Below, one piece after another: positions 52,944-63,094 of a stretch of DNA of 64,000 bases. Every line of letters begins with the position of its first letter. Positions within the stretch are counted from its first letter, which is position 1. The stretch spans positions 62,001-126,000 of the forward strand of contig JAUXRY010000005.1 of NCBI GenBank assembly GCA_030679915.1, read 5' to 3'. Origin of the DNA: Thiobacillus sp. Lineage in GTDB: Bacteria; Pseudomonadota; Gammaproteobacteria; Burkholderiales; Thiobacillaceae. A program made the position numbers and the translations under genes. Under the pieces are notes generated by a model. That model saw only the letters and a list, made by a program, of their open reading frames with translations. It was not told where the DNA came from and made no database searches.

Positions 52944-53669
52944 ATGGGCACGCGACAAATCATACTTGACACCGAAACCACCGGACTTGATCCGAATTCG
53001 GGGCATCGCATCATCGAAGTGGCCGCAGTAGAAATGGTCAACCGGCGCTTGACCGGTAATCATTTGCATCGCTATGTGAACCCCGACCGCGATATTGATG
53101 CTGGTGCGATGCACGTACACGGCATCACGCCTGAGTTTTTGCAGGACAAACCCCGCTTCGTGGATATCGCGCGCGAGTTTGTCGATTTCATCCAGGACGC
53201 CGAACTCATTATTCACAATGCGCCATTCGACGTCGGTTTCCTCAACATGGAACTGCGTCTGCTGGACATGCCCCTGTTGGCCAATTGGTGCGACAGCGTG
53301 ACCGACACGCTGGTCATGGCCAAGGCGCTGCATCCTGGCCAGCGCAACAATCTGGATGCATTGTGCAAGCGTTATGCGGTAGATAACGCTGCGCGCACCC
53401 TGCACGGCGCTTTGCTCGACTGCGAGCTACTTGCAGCGGTGTATCTGGCGTTAACGCGCGGACAGGAAAGCCTGTCAATCGGATTGGAAGAGCGCAGCGC
53501 ACAGGGTGATCAAGCGGCGACTCGTTCACGCCCCAAGCCGGTTTTTCTAGAGGCTACGGCAGAAGAATTAGCAAAGCATGCAACCCTGCTTGAGGCAATC
53601 AGCCAAGAGAGTAAAGGGACCTGTTTGTGGCGTGATGCGCTTCAGGCTCCCAATGAGGATAGCGATTGA
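52944..53669 (+). CDS. dnaQ: DNA polymerase III epsilon subunit (proofreading exonuclease)
   Basis: 241 residues from ATG 52944. DEDDh exonuclease: Exo I ILDTETTGLDP, Exo II HNAPFDVGFLNMEL, and Exo III HGALLDCELLAAVYLAL with the His six residues before the Asp. C-terminal alpha-binding tail ends GTCLWRDAL. One base after rnhA; in E. coli the two genes are divergent, here they run the same way. Confidence 0.95.
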   Translation: MGTRQIILDTETTGLDPNSGHRIIEVAAVEMVNRRLTGNHLHRYVNPDRDIDAGAMHVHGITPEFLQDKPRFVDIAREFVDFIQDAELIIHNAPFDVGFLNMELRLLDMPLLANWCDSVTDTLVMAKALHPGQRNNLDALCKRYAVDNAARTLHGALLDCELLAAVYLALTRGQESLSIGLEERSAQGDQAATRSRPKPVFLEATAEELAKHATLLEAISQESKGTCLWRDALQAPNEDSD

Positions 53670-54613
53670 CGGCTTGGCGGGCACATATGCGGATGGGTCT
53701 GCGGCGCATCACAGGCTGGGGTTTCGCCTGCTTCATCGGCATGTCGGGTCAGGCCTTTGCTGCGCAGGTGGCGATTGTGATGAGCGACGACTCGGCGCCC
53801 TATCAAGAAGTGTATAAGGTGATACAGGCCCAACTCGCTGCCGCGGGCCATGAAGTAAGCCCGGCCTATGCTGAGGGCCTGGCGGCCCATTCATTGAATG
53901 AGGCACGCTTGATCATAGCAGTGGGGGTGCGCGCTGCAGATGGGTTGTCATCCTGGTCAAACCGTACCCCTGTCCTGGCTGTACTGGTGCCAAGAGCCTG
54001 GTACATCAAAGCTGGACGCGCCCGTTTGTCTGATGGCGGACGCCGTTTGGTGTCTGCCATTTACCTCGATCAACCCCTTGACCGCCAGGCGAGGTTGATC
54101 CGGCTGGCCTTTCCGGAAGCACGCCGAGTGGGTGTGTTGCTGAGTGCGGAACAAATGGGCTTGGCGGACGAACTGGAAGAGGCACTCAGGCCGCAGCGTC
54201 TCGGACTGGTGCACGCCATGGTGGCGGAAGGTGATCGACTGATAGCGCCCCTTGAGCAGGTGTTGAGTGAAGCCGATGTGTTGTTGGCCTTCCCCGATCC
54301 ACTGGTTTTTAATCGTAATACCGCGCAAAGCCTTTTTTTGACGTCTTACCGCTACCGCGATCCGGTAGTGGGTTATTCGCGCTCAATGACGCGGGCAGGC
54401 GCGCTGGTTTCGCTGTATTCGACTCCCAGCCAGATCGGCCGGCAGGCAGCGGAATGGACGGGAAATGCGCTGAATGGCGCGACGTTGCGTTTGCCCGCGC
54501 CGGCGCATCCTGCGTACTTCGAAGTGTCAATCAATGACCAGGTGGCGCGTTCGCTCGGTTTTTCGTTGCCGTCTGAGGCTGAGCTGGAAAAGCGATTGGG
54601 AGAGGTACGGTAA
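53666..54613 (+). CDS. Periplasmic substrate-binding protein (ABC_sub_bind type), orphan
   Basis: As drawn, 315 residues from a TTG overlapping dnaQ; ATGs at 53687 or 53693 are equally possible. Signal peptide (GWGFACFIGMSGQAFA, cleavage before AQV). Two-lobed binding-protein fold: AQVAIVMSDDSAPYQEVYKVIQ, ARLIIAVGVRAADGL, TPVLAVLVPRAWY, RVGVLLSAEQMGL, EADVLLAFPDPLVFNRNTA and PSQIGRQAAEW, as in the DUF534/ABC_sub_bind family. No permease or ATPase is near; instead the stop overlaps the GGDEF-EAL gene by one base, suggesting it is the ligand sensor for that enzyme. Confidence 0.8.
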   Translation: MTAWRAHMRMGLRRITGWGFACFIGMSGQAFAAQVAIVMSDDSAPYQEVYKVIQAQLAAAGHEVSPAYAEGLAAHSLNEARLIIAVGVRAADGLSSWSNRTPVLAVLVPRAWYIKAGRARLSDGGRRLVSAIYLDQPLDRQARLIRLAFPEARRVGVLLSAEQMGLADELEEALRPQRLGLVHAMVAEGDRLIAPLEQVLSEADVLLAFPDPLVFNRNTAQSLFLTSYRYRDPVVGYSRSMTRAGALVSLYSTPSQIGRQAAEWTGNALNGATLRLPAPAHPAYFEVSINDQVARSLGFSLPSEAELEKRLGEVR

Positions 54614-56712
54614 TGACAGCATCATGGGGGATACGGAGTCGCGTGATCGGTCTGGCTGTGATGCCGGTTGCGATCGTGGGCATGTTGCTGCTGTTCCAGT
54701 TAATCAGCGGAAAAATTGATGACCTCGATGAATCCCTGCGCACCCGTGCGATTGCCATCGCCCGTCAGCTGGCGCCAGCGGCTGAATATGGGGTGGCATC
54801 GGGCAATATCAGGGTATTGCAGATTCTTCTCGATAAAGCGGCTATCGAGCCCGATATCCGGGGTGTGGCAGTTTTTACTGAAAATGGCTTACGTTTGGCT
54901 CAGGCGGGTCGAGGCACCTGGATCGACCCTGAGAACGCCAAGCTCCCCTCGGGACACATACACCTGATTGAATATCCGAACCGGTTGGTTTATTACGCGC
55001 CTATCACCCGGACTGAAGTGGCGGTCAATGATTATGAATTGATCGATATTCCGGCTGCCGAGTCCGGGAAGCTGGCCCATATGATTGGCTGGGTCGGGTT
55101 GGAGGTTTCACGTAGCGCGACCATTCAGAGTCAGCGCGATGCCATTCTGCGTAGTTTGCTGATCTTGCTGGCAGGGTTGAGCGTCAGTCTTTACCTGGCC
55201 TGGCGCATTGGCCGTCAGATCACGCGTCCGATCCTGGCGCTGACCCACACCATAAGTCGTATCGGTGAAGGGCACCTGGACGCGCGCGTAGAGCCGACCG
55301 GAGAAGCTGAACTGGGCGTGCTTCAACGCGGCATCAACCACATGGCGGCACATTTGCAGGCGATGCAGGACCAGATGCAGGAAAAGATCGATCAGGCCAC
55401 TGCTCGACTGGTTTATCAGGCCAGCCACGATGCCTTGACTGGCTTGATCAATCGCCACGAATTCGAACAACGCCTGGAGCGCACCTTGTTGTCGGCTCTG
55501 CAGCAAGGCCGTGAACACGCCTTGTGTTACATGGATCTTGATCAGTTCAAAGTCATCAACGATACCTGCGGTCATGCAGCGGGCGATGAACTGCTGCTGC
55601 AACTGGCCCTGATGCTCAAAGGTAACTTGCGTGAACGTGACACGCTGGCCCGCCTGGGTGGCGACGAATTTGCGCTGTTGCTGGAAAACTGCAGCATCAA
55701 GGACGCACTGGAAGTTGCGGATACCTTCCGCTCAGAGGTCCAGCGCTTTCGTTTCAAATGGGAAGACCGCATCTTTGCCGTTGGCATGAGCGTGGGCATG
55801 GTGGCCATAAATCGCGACAGTGGCACAGCCGCAAACCTGCTGTCGGCCGCCGATGCTGCGTGTTACGTGGCCAAGGATCGTGGCCGTAACCAGATCCACT
55901 TATACGAAATCCGGGATATCGATCTGGCCCGTCATCGTGGAGAAATGCAGTGGGTTACGCGTATTCATCAGGCTTTGGAAGAAGATCGTCTGCGCCTGTT
56001 CTGGCAGGAAATTCGCAGAACGGATGGAGAAGCAGGCGATACGCGCCACGTGGAATTGTTGTTGCGGATGAAAGATGACGATGGCACCGATATATTGCCG
56101 ATGGCTTTTATCCCTGCAGCCGAGCGTTATTCCATCATGCCATCGCTCGATACCTGGGTGATTGAAGAAACACTCCGGCTGTGCAAGCGCTATCTGGCTT
56201 TCAGGACGGCGCAGCATTGCTTGTTTGCCATTAATTTGTCGGGTGCTTCGCTGAAAGCGCCGACCTTCCGCCAAAAGCTGTTGACGCAGCTGCAGGAAAA
56301 TCCTGAGATGGGGCCGCATTTATGCTTCGAGATTACCGAGACTGCTGCGATTGGCAATCTCGGTGTCGTAAACGAATTTATCGAGGCCATGCGTGAATTC
56401 GGGTGCAGCTTCGCGCTGGACGATTTTGGCAGCGGCCTATCGTCATTCATCTATCTGAAGAACCTGAAAGTGGACTTTCTCAAGATCGATGGCGCCTTTG
56501 TGCGCGATATCGCCAACAATCCCGTGGATCGCTCCATGGTTGAGGCCGTCCATCGCATCGGCCATCAGATGGGTCTTAAAACCGTGGCTGAATATGTCGA
56601 GTCGGACGAGATTCTCGCGATCCTTCGTCAGATCGGGGTGGATTTCGTACAGGGCAATGCGGTGCATAGCCCTGAGCCGCTGGAGACGTTATGCGGGACT
56701 ACCTGTCTGTAG
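54613..56712 (+). CDS. Membrane GGDEF-EAL c-di-GMP enzyme partnered with the binding protein
   Basis: 699 residues. Helix at 10-31, a periplasmic region of about 140 residues, helix near 174-193, HAMP (RQITRPILALTHTISRIGEGHLDARV), short coiled coil, then GGDEF (HDALTGLINRHEFE, MDLDQFKVINDTCGHAAGDE, RLGGDEFALLL, intact) and EAL. The EAL motif itself reads HVELLLRM (Glu-Leu-Leu); other active-site residues remain: NLS, EITETA, ALDDFGSGLSSF, KIDG, AEYVE. The order binding protein then GGDEF-EAL recalls the NspS-MbaA pair of Vibrio cholerae, where a periplasmic polyamine-binding protein controls a c-di-GMP enzyme. Confidence 0.9.
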   Translation: MTASWGIRSRVIGLAVMPVAIVGMLLLFQLISGKIDDLDESLRTRAIAIARQLAPAAEYGVASGNIRVLQILLDKAAIEPDIRGVAVFTENGLRLAQAGRGTWIDPENAKLPSGHIHLIEYPNRLVYYAPITRTEVAVNDYELIDIPAAESGKLAHMIGWVGLEVSRSATIQSQRDAILRSLLILLAGLSVSLYLAWRIGRQITRPILALTHTISRIGEGHLDARVEPTGEAELGVLQRGINHMAAHLQAMQDQMQEKIDQATARLVYQASHDALTGLINRHEFEQRLERTLLSALQQGREHALCYMDLDQFKVINDTCGHAAGDELLLQLALMLKGNLRERDTLARLGGDEFALLLENCSIKDALEVADTFRSEVQRFRFKWEDRIFAVGMSVGMVAINRDSGTAANLLSAADAACYVAKDRGRNQIHLYEIRDIDLARHRGEMQWVTRIHQALEEDRLRLFWQEIRRTDGEAGDTRHVELLLRMKDDDGTDILPMAFIPAAERYSIMPSLDTWVIEETLRLCKRYLAFRTAQHCLFAINLSGASLKAPTFRQKLLTQLQENPEMGPHLCFEITETAAIGNLGVVNEFIEAMREFGCSFALDDFGSGLSSFIYLKNLKVDFLKIDGAFVRDIANNPVDRSMVEAVHRIGHQMGLKTVAEYVESDEILAILRQIGVDFVQGNAVHSPEPLETLCGTTCL

Positions 56713-56728
56713 GTGTGTAGAGAGGCAA

Positions 56729-56938
56729 TCAGTTATTGATCCCGAAGCCAGCATCGATAACGGCTTGTTCCAGCTCAGCAGGCACTATCGCTGATGGGTC
56801 GAAGGTTACGCGGGCTTGGCCGGGACTCAGGGTGACTTCGGCGCTTTGAACGCCAGGCAAGGCCGTGAGCACTTTTTGCACACTGCTGACACAGCCACCG
56901 CAGGTCATTCCGGATACAGATAAGGTGATTTCAGTCAT
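56729..56938 (-). CDS. Heavy-metal-associated domain protein (CopZ-like)
   Basis: 69 residues from ATG 56938. A single HMA domain: metal site GMTCGGCVSSVQ, then LPGVQSAEVTLSPGQARVTFDPS. Likely a cytoplasmic copper or other soft-metal chaperone. No P-type ATPase lies beside it. A 130-nt gap before it holds nothing recognised. Confidence 0.88.
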   Translation of the reverse strand: MTEITLSVSGMTCGGCVSSVQKVLTALPGVQSAEVTLSPGQARVTFDPSAIVPAELEQAVIDAGFGINN

Positions 56939-57067
56939 GCTGAACCTCAAAGAATAATTGAGGTTTGATTCTATTCCATCGTTGAACCAAAGATGGTTAC
57001 GCTGACCGCATTGCTTGACAAGGCGTATTGCTGGTGGCGTGCCTTGGCTTGATTGCTAGGGACAGGT

Positions 57068-57376
57068 TTACTTTTTGCGTGGGCGGTTGCGCAGGGCTTC
57101 CTTGGTATGGTCGATCAAACGGTCGGCCACGACTTCAGCGTCGACGGCAAAGGAGCCATCAGCCAGCGCTGCCTTGACTGACTCGATCTTGCCGACATCG
57201 GTAATATCAACTGAAGCCAGGTCGGATTCCAGCGTGCGGATGCGGGTGCTGGAATCAGTCAGGGTCAGAGAATCACTTGCACCAGCGGTGGGCGCAGAGG
57301 ACTTGCCTGCTCCCTTGCCCTTGGCGGAAGAAACTTTGGAGGCGGCGGGTGGGGTAATGCGTTTGTCGATTTTCAC
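57068..57376 (-). CDS. flgM: Anti-sigma-28 factor FlgM
   Basis: 102 residues from the GTG at 57376, which has AGGA 6 nt upstream and gives the normal FlgM start KIDKRITPPA; the frame stays open from a TTG at 57424. The sigma-binding C-terminal half reads KIESVKAALADGSFAVDAEVVADRLI, the typical FlgM pattern. FlgM holds FliA until export through the flagellar basal body. No other flagellar gene is in the window, so it stands apart from flgN/flgA. Confidence 0.82.
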   Translation of the reverse strand: MKIDKRITPPAASKVSSAKGKGAGKSSAPTAGASDSLTLTDSSTRIRTLESDLASVDITDVGKIESVKAALADGSFAVDAEVVADRLIDHTKEALRNRPRKK

Positions 57377-57452
57377 GGGGATTCCTGGACGCGTTATACG
57401 ATCTTTGACTGATTGAGTACTCAATCGTTTATCGGCATCCTGAAGGATTTCT

Positions 57453-58292
57453 TTAGCGTCCCAGTAGCGGAAGTATTCCGTCCAGCCCAGCCTGGCTTAG
57501 CGCATGGCTGGCCTGCTCACGCACCACTGGCTTGGCGCGGTAGGCAACGCTGACACCAGCCTCGGCCATCATTTTCAGGTCGTTAGCGCCGTCGCCCATG
57601 GCGATCACCTGAGCGGGGGCGAGATTCAGCTCGGACCGCACGCGGTTAAGCCAGTCGGCCTTGGCCTGTGCGTCCACGATGTCACCCAGCACGCGTCCGG
57701 TCAGTTTTCCGTCAACAATTTCGAGCGTGTTGGCGGCCGTGTAGTCGAGATTTAATCGAGGTTTCAGCCGCTCGGTGAAGAAGGTGAAGCCGCCAGATAC
57801 CAGCAAGGTCTTGATTCCTGCAGCTTGAATGGTAGCCAGGAGTATTTCGGCGCCCGGCGAGAGTTTGAGCCGCTCATCGTACACGCGTTGCAAAGCGGAT
57901 TCGTCCAGCCCGGCCAGCAGGGACACGCGCCGGCGCAGGCTTTCAGCGAAGTCGATTTCGCCGCGCATGGCGGCCTCGGTAATCGCCGACACCTGTGGTT
58001 TAAGTCCTTGCATGTCGGCGATCTCGTCGATGCACTCGATGGTGATCAGCGTGGAGTCCATGTCCATCACCAGCAAGCCAAAGTCGCTGATTCGACGTTC
58101 GGCCGGCACCCAGCCGCAGTCGAGCGCCTGAGCGTTGCAGAAAGCTGCCGTTTCGGTACGCAGGCTTTCGTCGGCAGACACCAGCTTGAATGCCGTGGAT
58201 GACAACGCTTCGATCGCCGTCGCCGAGGTGAGTTTGGCCAAGTGCTTAAGACTGGGCGTGGGGATGTCGTTTCCCTGGATAATTAGGTTCAT
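57453..58292 (-). CDS. serB: Phosphoserine phosphatase SerB
   Basis: 279 residues. HAD phosphatase: nucleophile motif DMDSTLITIECIDEIAD near 76-92, motif II LLVSGGFTFFTERL, Lys near QAKADWL, and motif IV AMGDGANDLKMMAEAGVSVAYRAKP. The N-terminal 70 residues are the variable ACT-like part. Last step of serine synthesis. Confidence 0.95.
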   Translation of the reverse strand: MNLIIQGNDIPTPSLKHLAKLTSATAIEALSSTAFKLVSADESLRTETAAFCNAQALDCGWVPAERRISDFGLLVMDMDSTLITIECIDEIADMQGLKPQVSAITEAAMRGEIDFAESLRRRVSLLAGLDESALQRVYDERLKLSPGAEILLATIQAAGIKTLLVSGGFTFFTERLKPRLNLDYTAANTLEIVDGKLTGRVLGDIVDAQAKADWLNRVRSELNLAPAQVIAMGDGANDLKMMAEAGVSVAYRAKPVVREQASHALSQAGLDGILPLLGR

Positions 58293-58313
58293 TTTTATAT
58301 AAAAATCAATTCG

Positions 58314-61300
58314 TTACTGAAATAACTTAAATAGTGTTATTACATTGGCGGCCCGGGCTTCAGGCGGTGAACTGACAGTCAAACGCAAGCGGTCTCCCCC
58401 TGCCAGTTTAATGTCACGCCGGGTCTGGATCAGTTTGATGATTCTGCCCGGATCAATCGGCGGCTGCGGGATGAACTGCACCAGGATGCTGTCTTCATTA
58501 GCGTCGACCTTCATGATGCCCAGCGGTTTGGCGACCAGGCGTAGCCGATGGGTGTCGACCAGTGCACGCGCGGGATCGGGCAGCGGGCCAAACCGGTCAA
58601 TCAACTCTTCCTGTAACTCGGTCAGGTCGTCCATGGTGTGCACACTGGCCAGACGCTTGTACAGTACCAGGCGTTCGTGGACGTCGGGGCAATATTCCAC
58701 CGGCAGCAGCGCGGGCAGATGCAGGTTGATTTCGGACACCACGCCCAATGGCTGGCTCATGTCCGGTTCATGGCCGGCTTTGAGGCTGGCCACCGCGCCT
58801 GCCAGCATGTCGTTGTAAAGAGAAAAGCCGACTTCAATAATTTCGCCACTCTGTTTGTCGCCCAGTACTTCGCCAGCGCCACGGATTTCCAGATCATGCA
58901 TGGCGAGATGAAAGCCCGAACCCAATTCTTCCAGCAACTGAATGGCTTCCAGGCGTTTTTTGGCTTGGGGCGTCAGGGTGCGGTCTTCTTCAACCAGTAG
59001 GTAGGCGAAAGCTTGGTGGTGCGAGCGTCCGACCCGGCCACGTAACTGGTGCAATTGCGCCAGGCCAAACTTGTCGGCCCGGTTGATCAGGATGGTGTTG
59101 GCGGTGGGGATGTCGATGCCGGTTTCAATAATGGTGGTACAGAGCAGCACGTCGTAACGCTGCTGGTAAAAGTCGCGCATCACCTGTTCCAGCTCGCGCT
59201 CGCTCTGTTGCCCGTGGCCGACGCGGATGCGCGCTTCGGGTAGTAGTTTGACCAGCATTTCGAACATATTCTGGATGGTACTGACTTCGTTGTGCAGGAA
59301 ATACACTTGCCCGCCGCGTTTCAGTTCGCGTAGCACCGCCTCGCGGATGAGCCCGCTTGAAAACGACTGGACAAAGGTTTTCACCGACAAGCGCTTTTGC
59401 GGTGCGGTGGCAATCACCGAAAAATCGCGGATGCCTTCGAGCGACATCGCCAAGGTGCGCGGAATCGGGGTGGCCGTCAGCGTCAGCACATCGACCTCAG
59501 AGCGCATCGCTTTCAGTTGTTCTTTCTGGCGCACGCCAAAACGGTGCTCCTCGTCCAGAATTACCAGGCCCAGGCGGGCGAACTTCACGTCCTTCTGGAT
59601 CAGTCGGTGGGTGCCGATGATGATGTCGAGCTTGCCGTCCTTCAAGGCTGTCAAAGCTTCTGCCTGCTCCTTGGGGGTGCGGAAGCGCGATAGCTCGGCG
59701 AGCTTGATCGGCCAGGCCGAAAAACGGTCGGAGAAATTCTGGAAATGCTGTTCGGCCAACAGCGTGGTGGGGACCAGCACCGCCACCTGATAGCCCCCCA
59801 TCACTGCCATGAAGGCGGCACGCAGCGCGACTTCGGTTTTGCCGAAGCCGACGTCGCCGCACACCAGTCGGTCCATCGGTTTGCCGGACTGCATGTCGGC
59901 CATCACCGCCAGAATCGCGGCGGCCTGATCGGGGGTTTCTTCGTAGCCAAAGCCTTCGGCAAAGGCTTCGTAATCGTGCATTGAAAACTCGAAGGCGTGG
60001 CCCTCGCGTGCGGCGCGCAGTGCATACAGGTTGAGCAGTTCGGCCGCGGTATCGCGTGCCGCCTTCATGGCACGGTTACGCGCTTTTTCCCACTGGTCGG
60101 TGCCGAGCTTGTGCAGCGGTGCGGCGCCTTCTCCGGCGCCGCTGTAACGCGAAATCAGGTGCAGGTTGGCCACCGGCACATAGAGCTTGTCACTCTTGGC
60201 GTATTCCAGGTGCAGAAACTCGGTATCGCCGTCGCCCAGATCCATGTTGATCAGGCCGAGATATTTTCCGACACCGTATTGCGCGTGGACTACAGGGTCG
60301 CCCGGCTTCAGTTCCGACAGGTCGCGCAGCAGGTTGTCGATCTGCGTCGCGCGGACTTCGCGCGCGCGCCGGGTTTTTGGCGGGATGGCGTAGAGCTCGG
60401 TTTCGGTGATAACGGCCAGCTGGTTGTCGCTGCCGACAAAGCCTTCGGCCAGCGGGCCATGCGTCAGCAAAATGCGGTCGCCGTGTTGCTGGCAATCGGC
60501 CCAGCTGTTGCATAGGGTGGCCTGGATACCGTGTTCAGCCAGGTATTCGTGCAGGGTTTCGCGACGGCCGGCCGAGGGCGCGATGATCAGCGTCGTACCC
60601 TTGAAGCCATGGATGAAACCGGCGAGGCGCGCAACCGGGTGCGTTTCACGGCGGTCAACGGAAATGGGCGGGACGGCATGCGTCGGTCCGGGGCCTGCCT
60701 GTTGAAGGTCCAGCCGCGTGTAAGCCTTGGCCAGCGTGAAGAAGGCTTCGGTCTGTATGAACAGGTCGGCGGGCGGCAACAGCGGGCGGTCCTTGTCGCC
60801 AGACAGCAAACGCTGGCGGCTTTGCGCATCGGTCCAGAATGCCTGGCCTGCCGGATCGAGTGCACCGTGGCTGACCAGCTTGGTCTGTGCCGGCAGGTAG
60901 TCGAACAAGGTCGCGGTCTCGTCGAAAAACAGCGGCAGGTAATACTCGATACCGGCCGGTGCGAGGCCATTGCTGACATCTTTGTACAGCTTGGATTTCG
61001 ACGGGTCACCTTCAAAGCGCTCACGGAAATTCTGCCGGAAGCGGGTGATGCCGGTTTCATCCAGTGGAAATTCACGTGCGGGCAAGAGCCGTACCTCGCC
61101 CACTGGATAGATGCTGCGCTGGGTATCGACGTCGAACGCCCGCAGCGATTCGATTTCGTTGTCGAACAGGTCGATGCGGTAGGGCAGGGTGCTGCCCATG
61201 GGAAACAGGTCGATCAATCCCCCGCGAATCGAAAACTCGCCCGGCGCAAACACCTGGTTCACATGCGAGTAGCCTCCCAGCGTCATTTGTGCGCGGAAAG

Positions 61301-61712
61301 CGGCTTCGTCCAGCGTGTCTTTTTGTTTGAGAAAAAAGGTGTGGGCGGCGAGAAAGGTGGGCGGCGCCAGTCGGTACAAGGCGGTCGAGAAGGCCACCAC
61401 GGCAACATCAAATTCGCCCCGTGAAATCTGGTACAACGTCGCCAGCCGTTCCGAAATCAGATCCGGGTGTGGCGAGAACGTATCGTAGGGCAGGGTTTCC
61501 CAATCGGGAAAATTGCACACGCGCAGTTCGGAATCGAACCAGCGCAACTCCTCGGCCAGGCGATTGGCGTCCCACGCACTGGCGCATACCACAACCAGGG
61601 GATGGGTCTGTTTGGCCAGTTCAGCCAGATACAGTGCATCGGCTGCGCCGGCCAGTCCGGACTGGTTACGTGGAGGGCCGGAAGGAGGGGAGGCGGGGAA
61701 GAAGAAGGTCAT
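58314..61712 (-). CDS. mfd: Transcription-repair coupling factor Mfd
   Basis: 1132 residues from ATG 61712; the frame is open to 61982 but the upstream part overlaps the ppa gene. N-terminal UvrB-homology region ([37 protein letters not shown]), RNA-polymerase interaction domain around [19 protein letters not shown]2 translocase with Walker [18 protein letters not shown] and [28 protein letters not shown]-like [11 protein letters not shown], and a C-terminal regulatory domain. Removes stalled RNA polymerase and recruits UvrA. Confidence 0.96.
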   Translation of the reverse strand: MTFFFPASPPSGPPRNQSGLAGAADALYLAELAKQTHPLVVVCASAWDANRLAEELRWFDSELRVCNFPDWETLPYDTFSPHPDLISERLATLYQISRGEFDVAVVAFSTALYRLAPPTFLAAHTFFLKQKDTLDEAAFRAQMTLGGYSHVNQVFAPGEFSIRGGLIDLFPMGSTLPYRIDLFDNEIESLRAFDVDTQRSIYPVGEVRLLPAREFPLDETGITRFRQNFRERFEGDPSKSKLYKDVSNGLAPAGIEYYLPLFFDETATLFDYLPAQTKLVSHGALDPAGQAFWTDAQSRQRLLSGDKDRPLLPPADLFIQTEAFFTLAKAYTRLDLQQAGPGPTHAVPPISVDRRETHPVARLAGFIHGFKGTTLIIAPSAGRRETLHEYLAEHGIQATLCNSWADCQQHGDRILLTHGPLAEGFVGSDNQLAVITETELYAIPPKTRRAREVRATQIDNLLRDLSELKPGDPVVHAQYGVGKYLGLINMDLGDGDTEFLHLEYAKSDKLYVPVANLHLISRYSGAGEGAAPLHKLGTDQWEKARNRAMKAARDTAAELLNLYALRAAREGHAFEFSMHDYEAFAEGFGYEETPDQAAAILAVMADMQSGKPMDRLVCGDVGFGKTEVALRAAFMAVMGGYQVAVLVPTTLLAEQHFQNFSDRFSAWPIKLAELSRFRTPKEQAEALTALKDGKLDIIIGTHRLIQKDVKFARLGLVILDEEHRFGVRQKEQLKAMRSEVDVLTLTATPIPRTLAMSLEGIRDFSVIATAPQKRLSVKTFVQSFSSGLIREAVLRELKRGGQVYFLHNEVSTIQNMFEMLVKLLPEARIRVGHGQQSERELEQVMRDFYQQRYDVLLCTTIIETGIDIPTANTILINRADKFGLAQLHQLRGRVGRSHHQAFAYLLVEEDRTLTPQAKKRLEAIQLLEELGSGFHLAMHDLEIRGAGEVLGDKQSGEIIEVGFSLYNDMLAGAVASLKAGHEPDMSQPLGVVSEINLHLPALLPVEYCPDVHERLVLYKRLASVHTMDDLTELQEELIDRFGPLPDPARALVDTHRLRLVAKPLGIMKVDANEDSILVQFIPQPPIDPGRIIKLIQTRRDIKLAGGDRLRLTVSSPPEARAANVITLFKLFQ

Positions 61713-61799
61713 GCAAATAGCTTGATTATATCGGGCGTGGGAAGGACCGTGGGGTGGGCAGGTATAATGCCCGGCTTTCCCTGTTTCTATGATATCGCC

Positions 61800-62348
61800 A
61801 TGAGCCTTAACCTCGTCAGTTCCGGTCGCAACCTGCCGGATGACTTCAATGTCATTATCGAAATTCCCGCCCACGGCGAGCCGATCAAGTACGAAGTGGA
61901 CAAGGAGTCCGGTGCGATGTTCGTCGACCGTTTCATGTCGACCGCCATGCATTACCCCTGCAACTACGGCTACATCCCGCATACGCTGTCCGAAGACGGT
62001 GACCCGGTTGATGTGCTGGTGATTACCCCGATTCCGCTGATTACGGGCGTGGTGGTGCGCTGCCGTCCCATCGGCATGCTGAAGATGACCGATGAAGCGG
62101 GCATCGATGCCAAGCTGCTGGCCGTACCGGTCGACAAACTCTGCGGTTTGTATAAAGGGGTGAACAAACCCGAAGACATCCAGCCGCTGTTATTGGCTCA
62201 GATCTCCCACTTCTTTGAGCACTACAAAGATCTTGAGTCGGGTAAATGGGTCAAGGTTGAAGGCTGGGTGGGGATTGATGATGCACGCGCCGAAATTCTG
62301 GCCGGGGTGGAACGCTACCGTAATGCAGCGGACAAGCCCGCTTTCTAA
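61800..62348 (+). CDS. ppa: Inorganic pyrophosphatase
   Basis: 182 residues from ATG 61800. Family [45 protein letters not shown] with the metal-binding Asp residues, and [24 protein letters not shown] at 61763-61768 is a likely -10 element without a clear -35. Diverges from mfd. Confidence 0.96.
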   Translation: MSLNLVSSGRNLPDDFNVIIEIPAHGEPIKYEVDKESGAMFVDRFMSTAMHYPCNYGYIPHTLSEDGDPVDVLVITPIPLITGVVVRCRPIGMLKMTDEAGIDAKLLAVPVDKLCGLYKGVNKPEDIQPLLLAQISHFFEHYKDLESGKWVKVEGWVGIDDARAEILAGVERYRNAADKPAF

Positions 62349-62350
62349 GC

Positions 62351-62902
62351 ATGAAAGTCTGCATCCTTTCCGATTCCCACGATAACCGCCGCCTGCTGGG
62401 CGCGGCGGTAGAACACGCCAAGGCACATGGGGCGGAAGCGGTGCTGCACTGCGGCGATGTGGTCGCGCCGACCACGCTGCGCGTGCTGCAAAAATTCGAA
62501 CTGCCGGTGCATGTCATCCACGGCAACAACACCGGCGATCTCTACAACATGTCGCGCCTGGCAGCCGAACCCAACAGCGTCATTCGCTACCACGGGCAGG
62601 ACGCCGCATTTACCCTGGCCGACCGCAACCTGTTTCTGGTGCACTACCCGCATTATGCGCAAGCGCTCGCCTGCACCGGCGACTACGACCTGGTCTGCTG
62701 TGGCCATGACCACAAATCCAGCATCGCCCAAGTGAGTAACATCAAGGGCGGCCAAACCTGGCTGATCAATCCCGGCACCGTCGGCGGTGTTGGCGCCCCG
62801 CCCACCTACATCATGGCTGATCTGGCCACCATGCAGTTCGAGGTTGTCACGATCGAGGCAGCAGCGGCTTCGGTTCTGCCCCCCGTTACGCCACACGTTT
62901 GA
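62351..62902 (+). CDS. Metallophosphoesterase, YfcE/MJ0936 family
   Basis: 183 residues, two bases after ppa. Metal ligands: Asp and His in LSDSHDNR, Asp in HCGDVV, Asn in HGNNTG, His in VHYPHYAQ, and CCGHDHKSS plus LINPGTVGG at the end. Small cytoplasmic phosphodiesterases of this family act on bis-p-nitrophenyl phosphate in vitro; the natural substrate is unknown. Likely cotranscribed with ppa. Confidence 0.92.
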   Translation: MKVCILSDSHDNRRLLGAAVEHAKAHGAEAVLHCGDVVAPTTLRVLQKFELPVHVIHGNNTGDLYNMSRLAAEPNSVIRYHGQDAAFTLADRNLFLVHYPHYAQALACTGDYDLVCCGHDHKSSIAQVSNIKGGQTWLINPGTVGGVGAPPTYIMADLATMQFEVVTIEAAAASVLPPVTPHV

Positions 62903-63094
62903 TAGACGGGCTGGCGTTGCATTTACTTGGCTGGGCGCAGCGTTAAAAATGACGGCCATTGCACATGGCAAAACCGTCCGTGCAACATGGCTATAAACAC
63001 TTCCTCTTATTCCCGCATAGAAAACTTCGATTGAGATTAGGCACTTGCCCGTGGCGGCAGGGAGGGCCTAGGGAGTACCATTCAAAGGATTAAT

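Noticed and set aside
61713-61982. N-terminal extension of mfd by 90 codons
   Set aside because: It would overlap the ppa coding start and promoter, and normal Mfd begins near MTFFFPAS at 61712.
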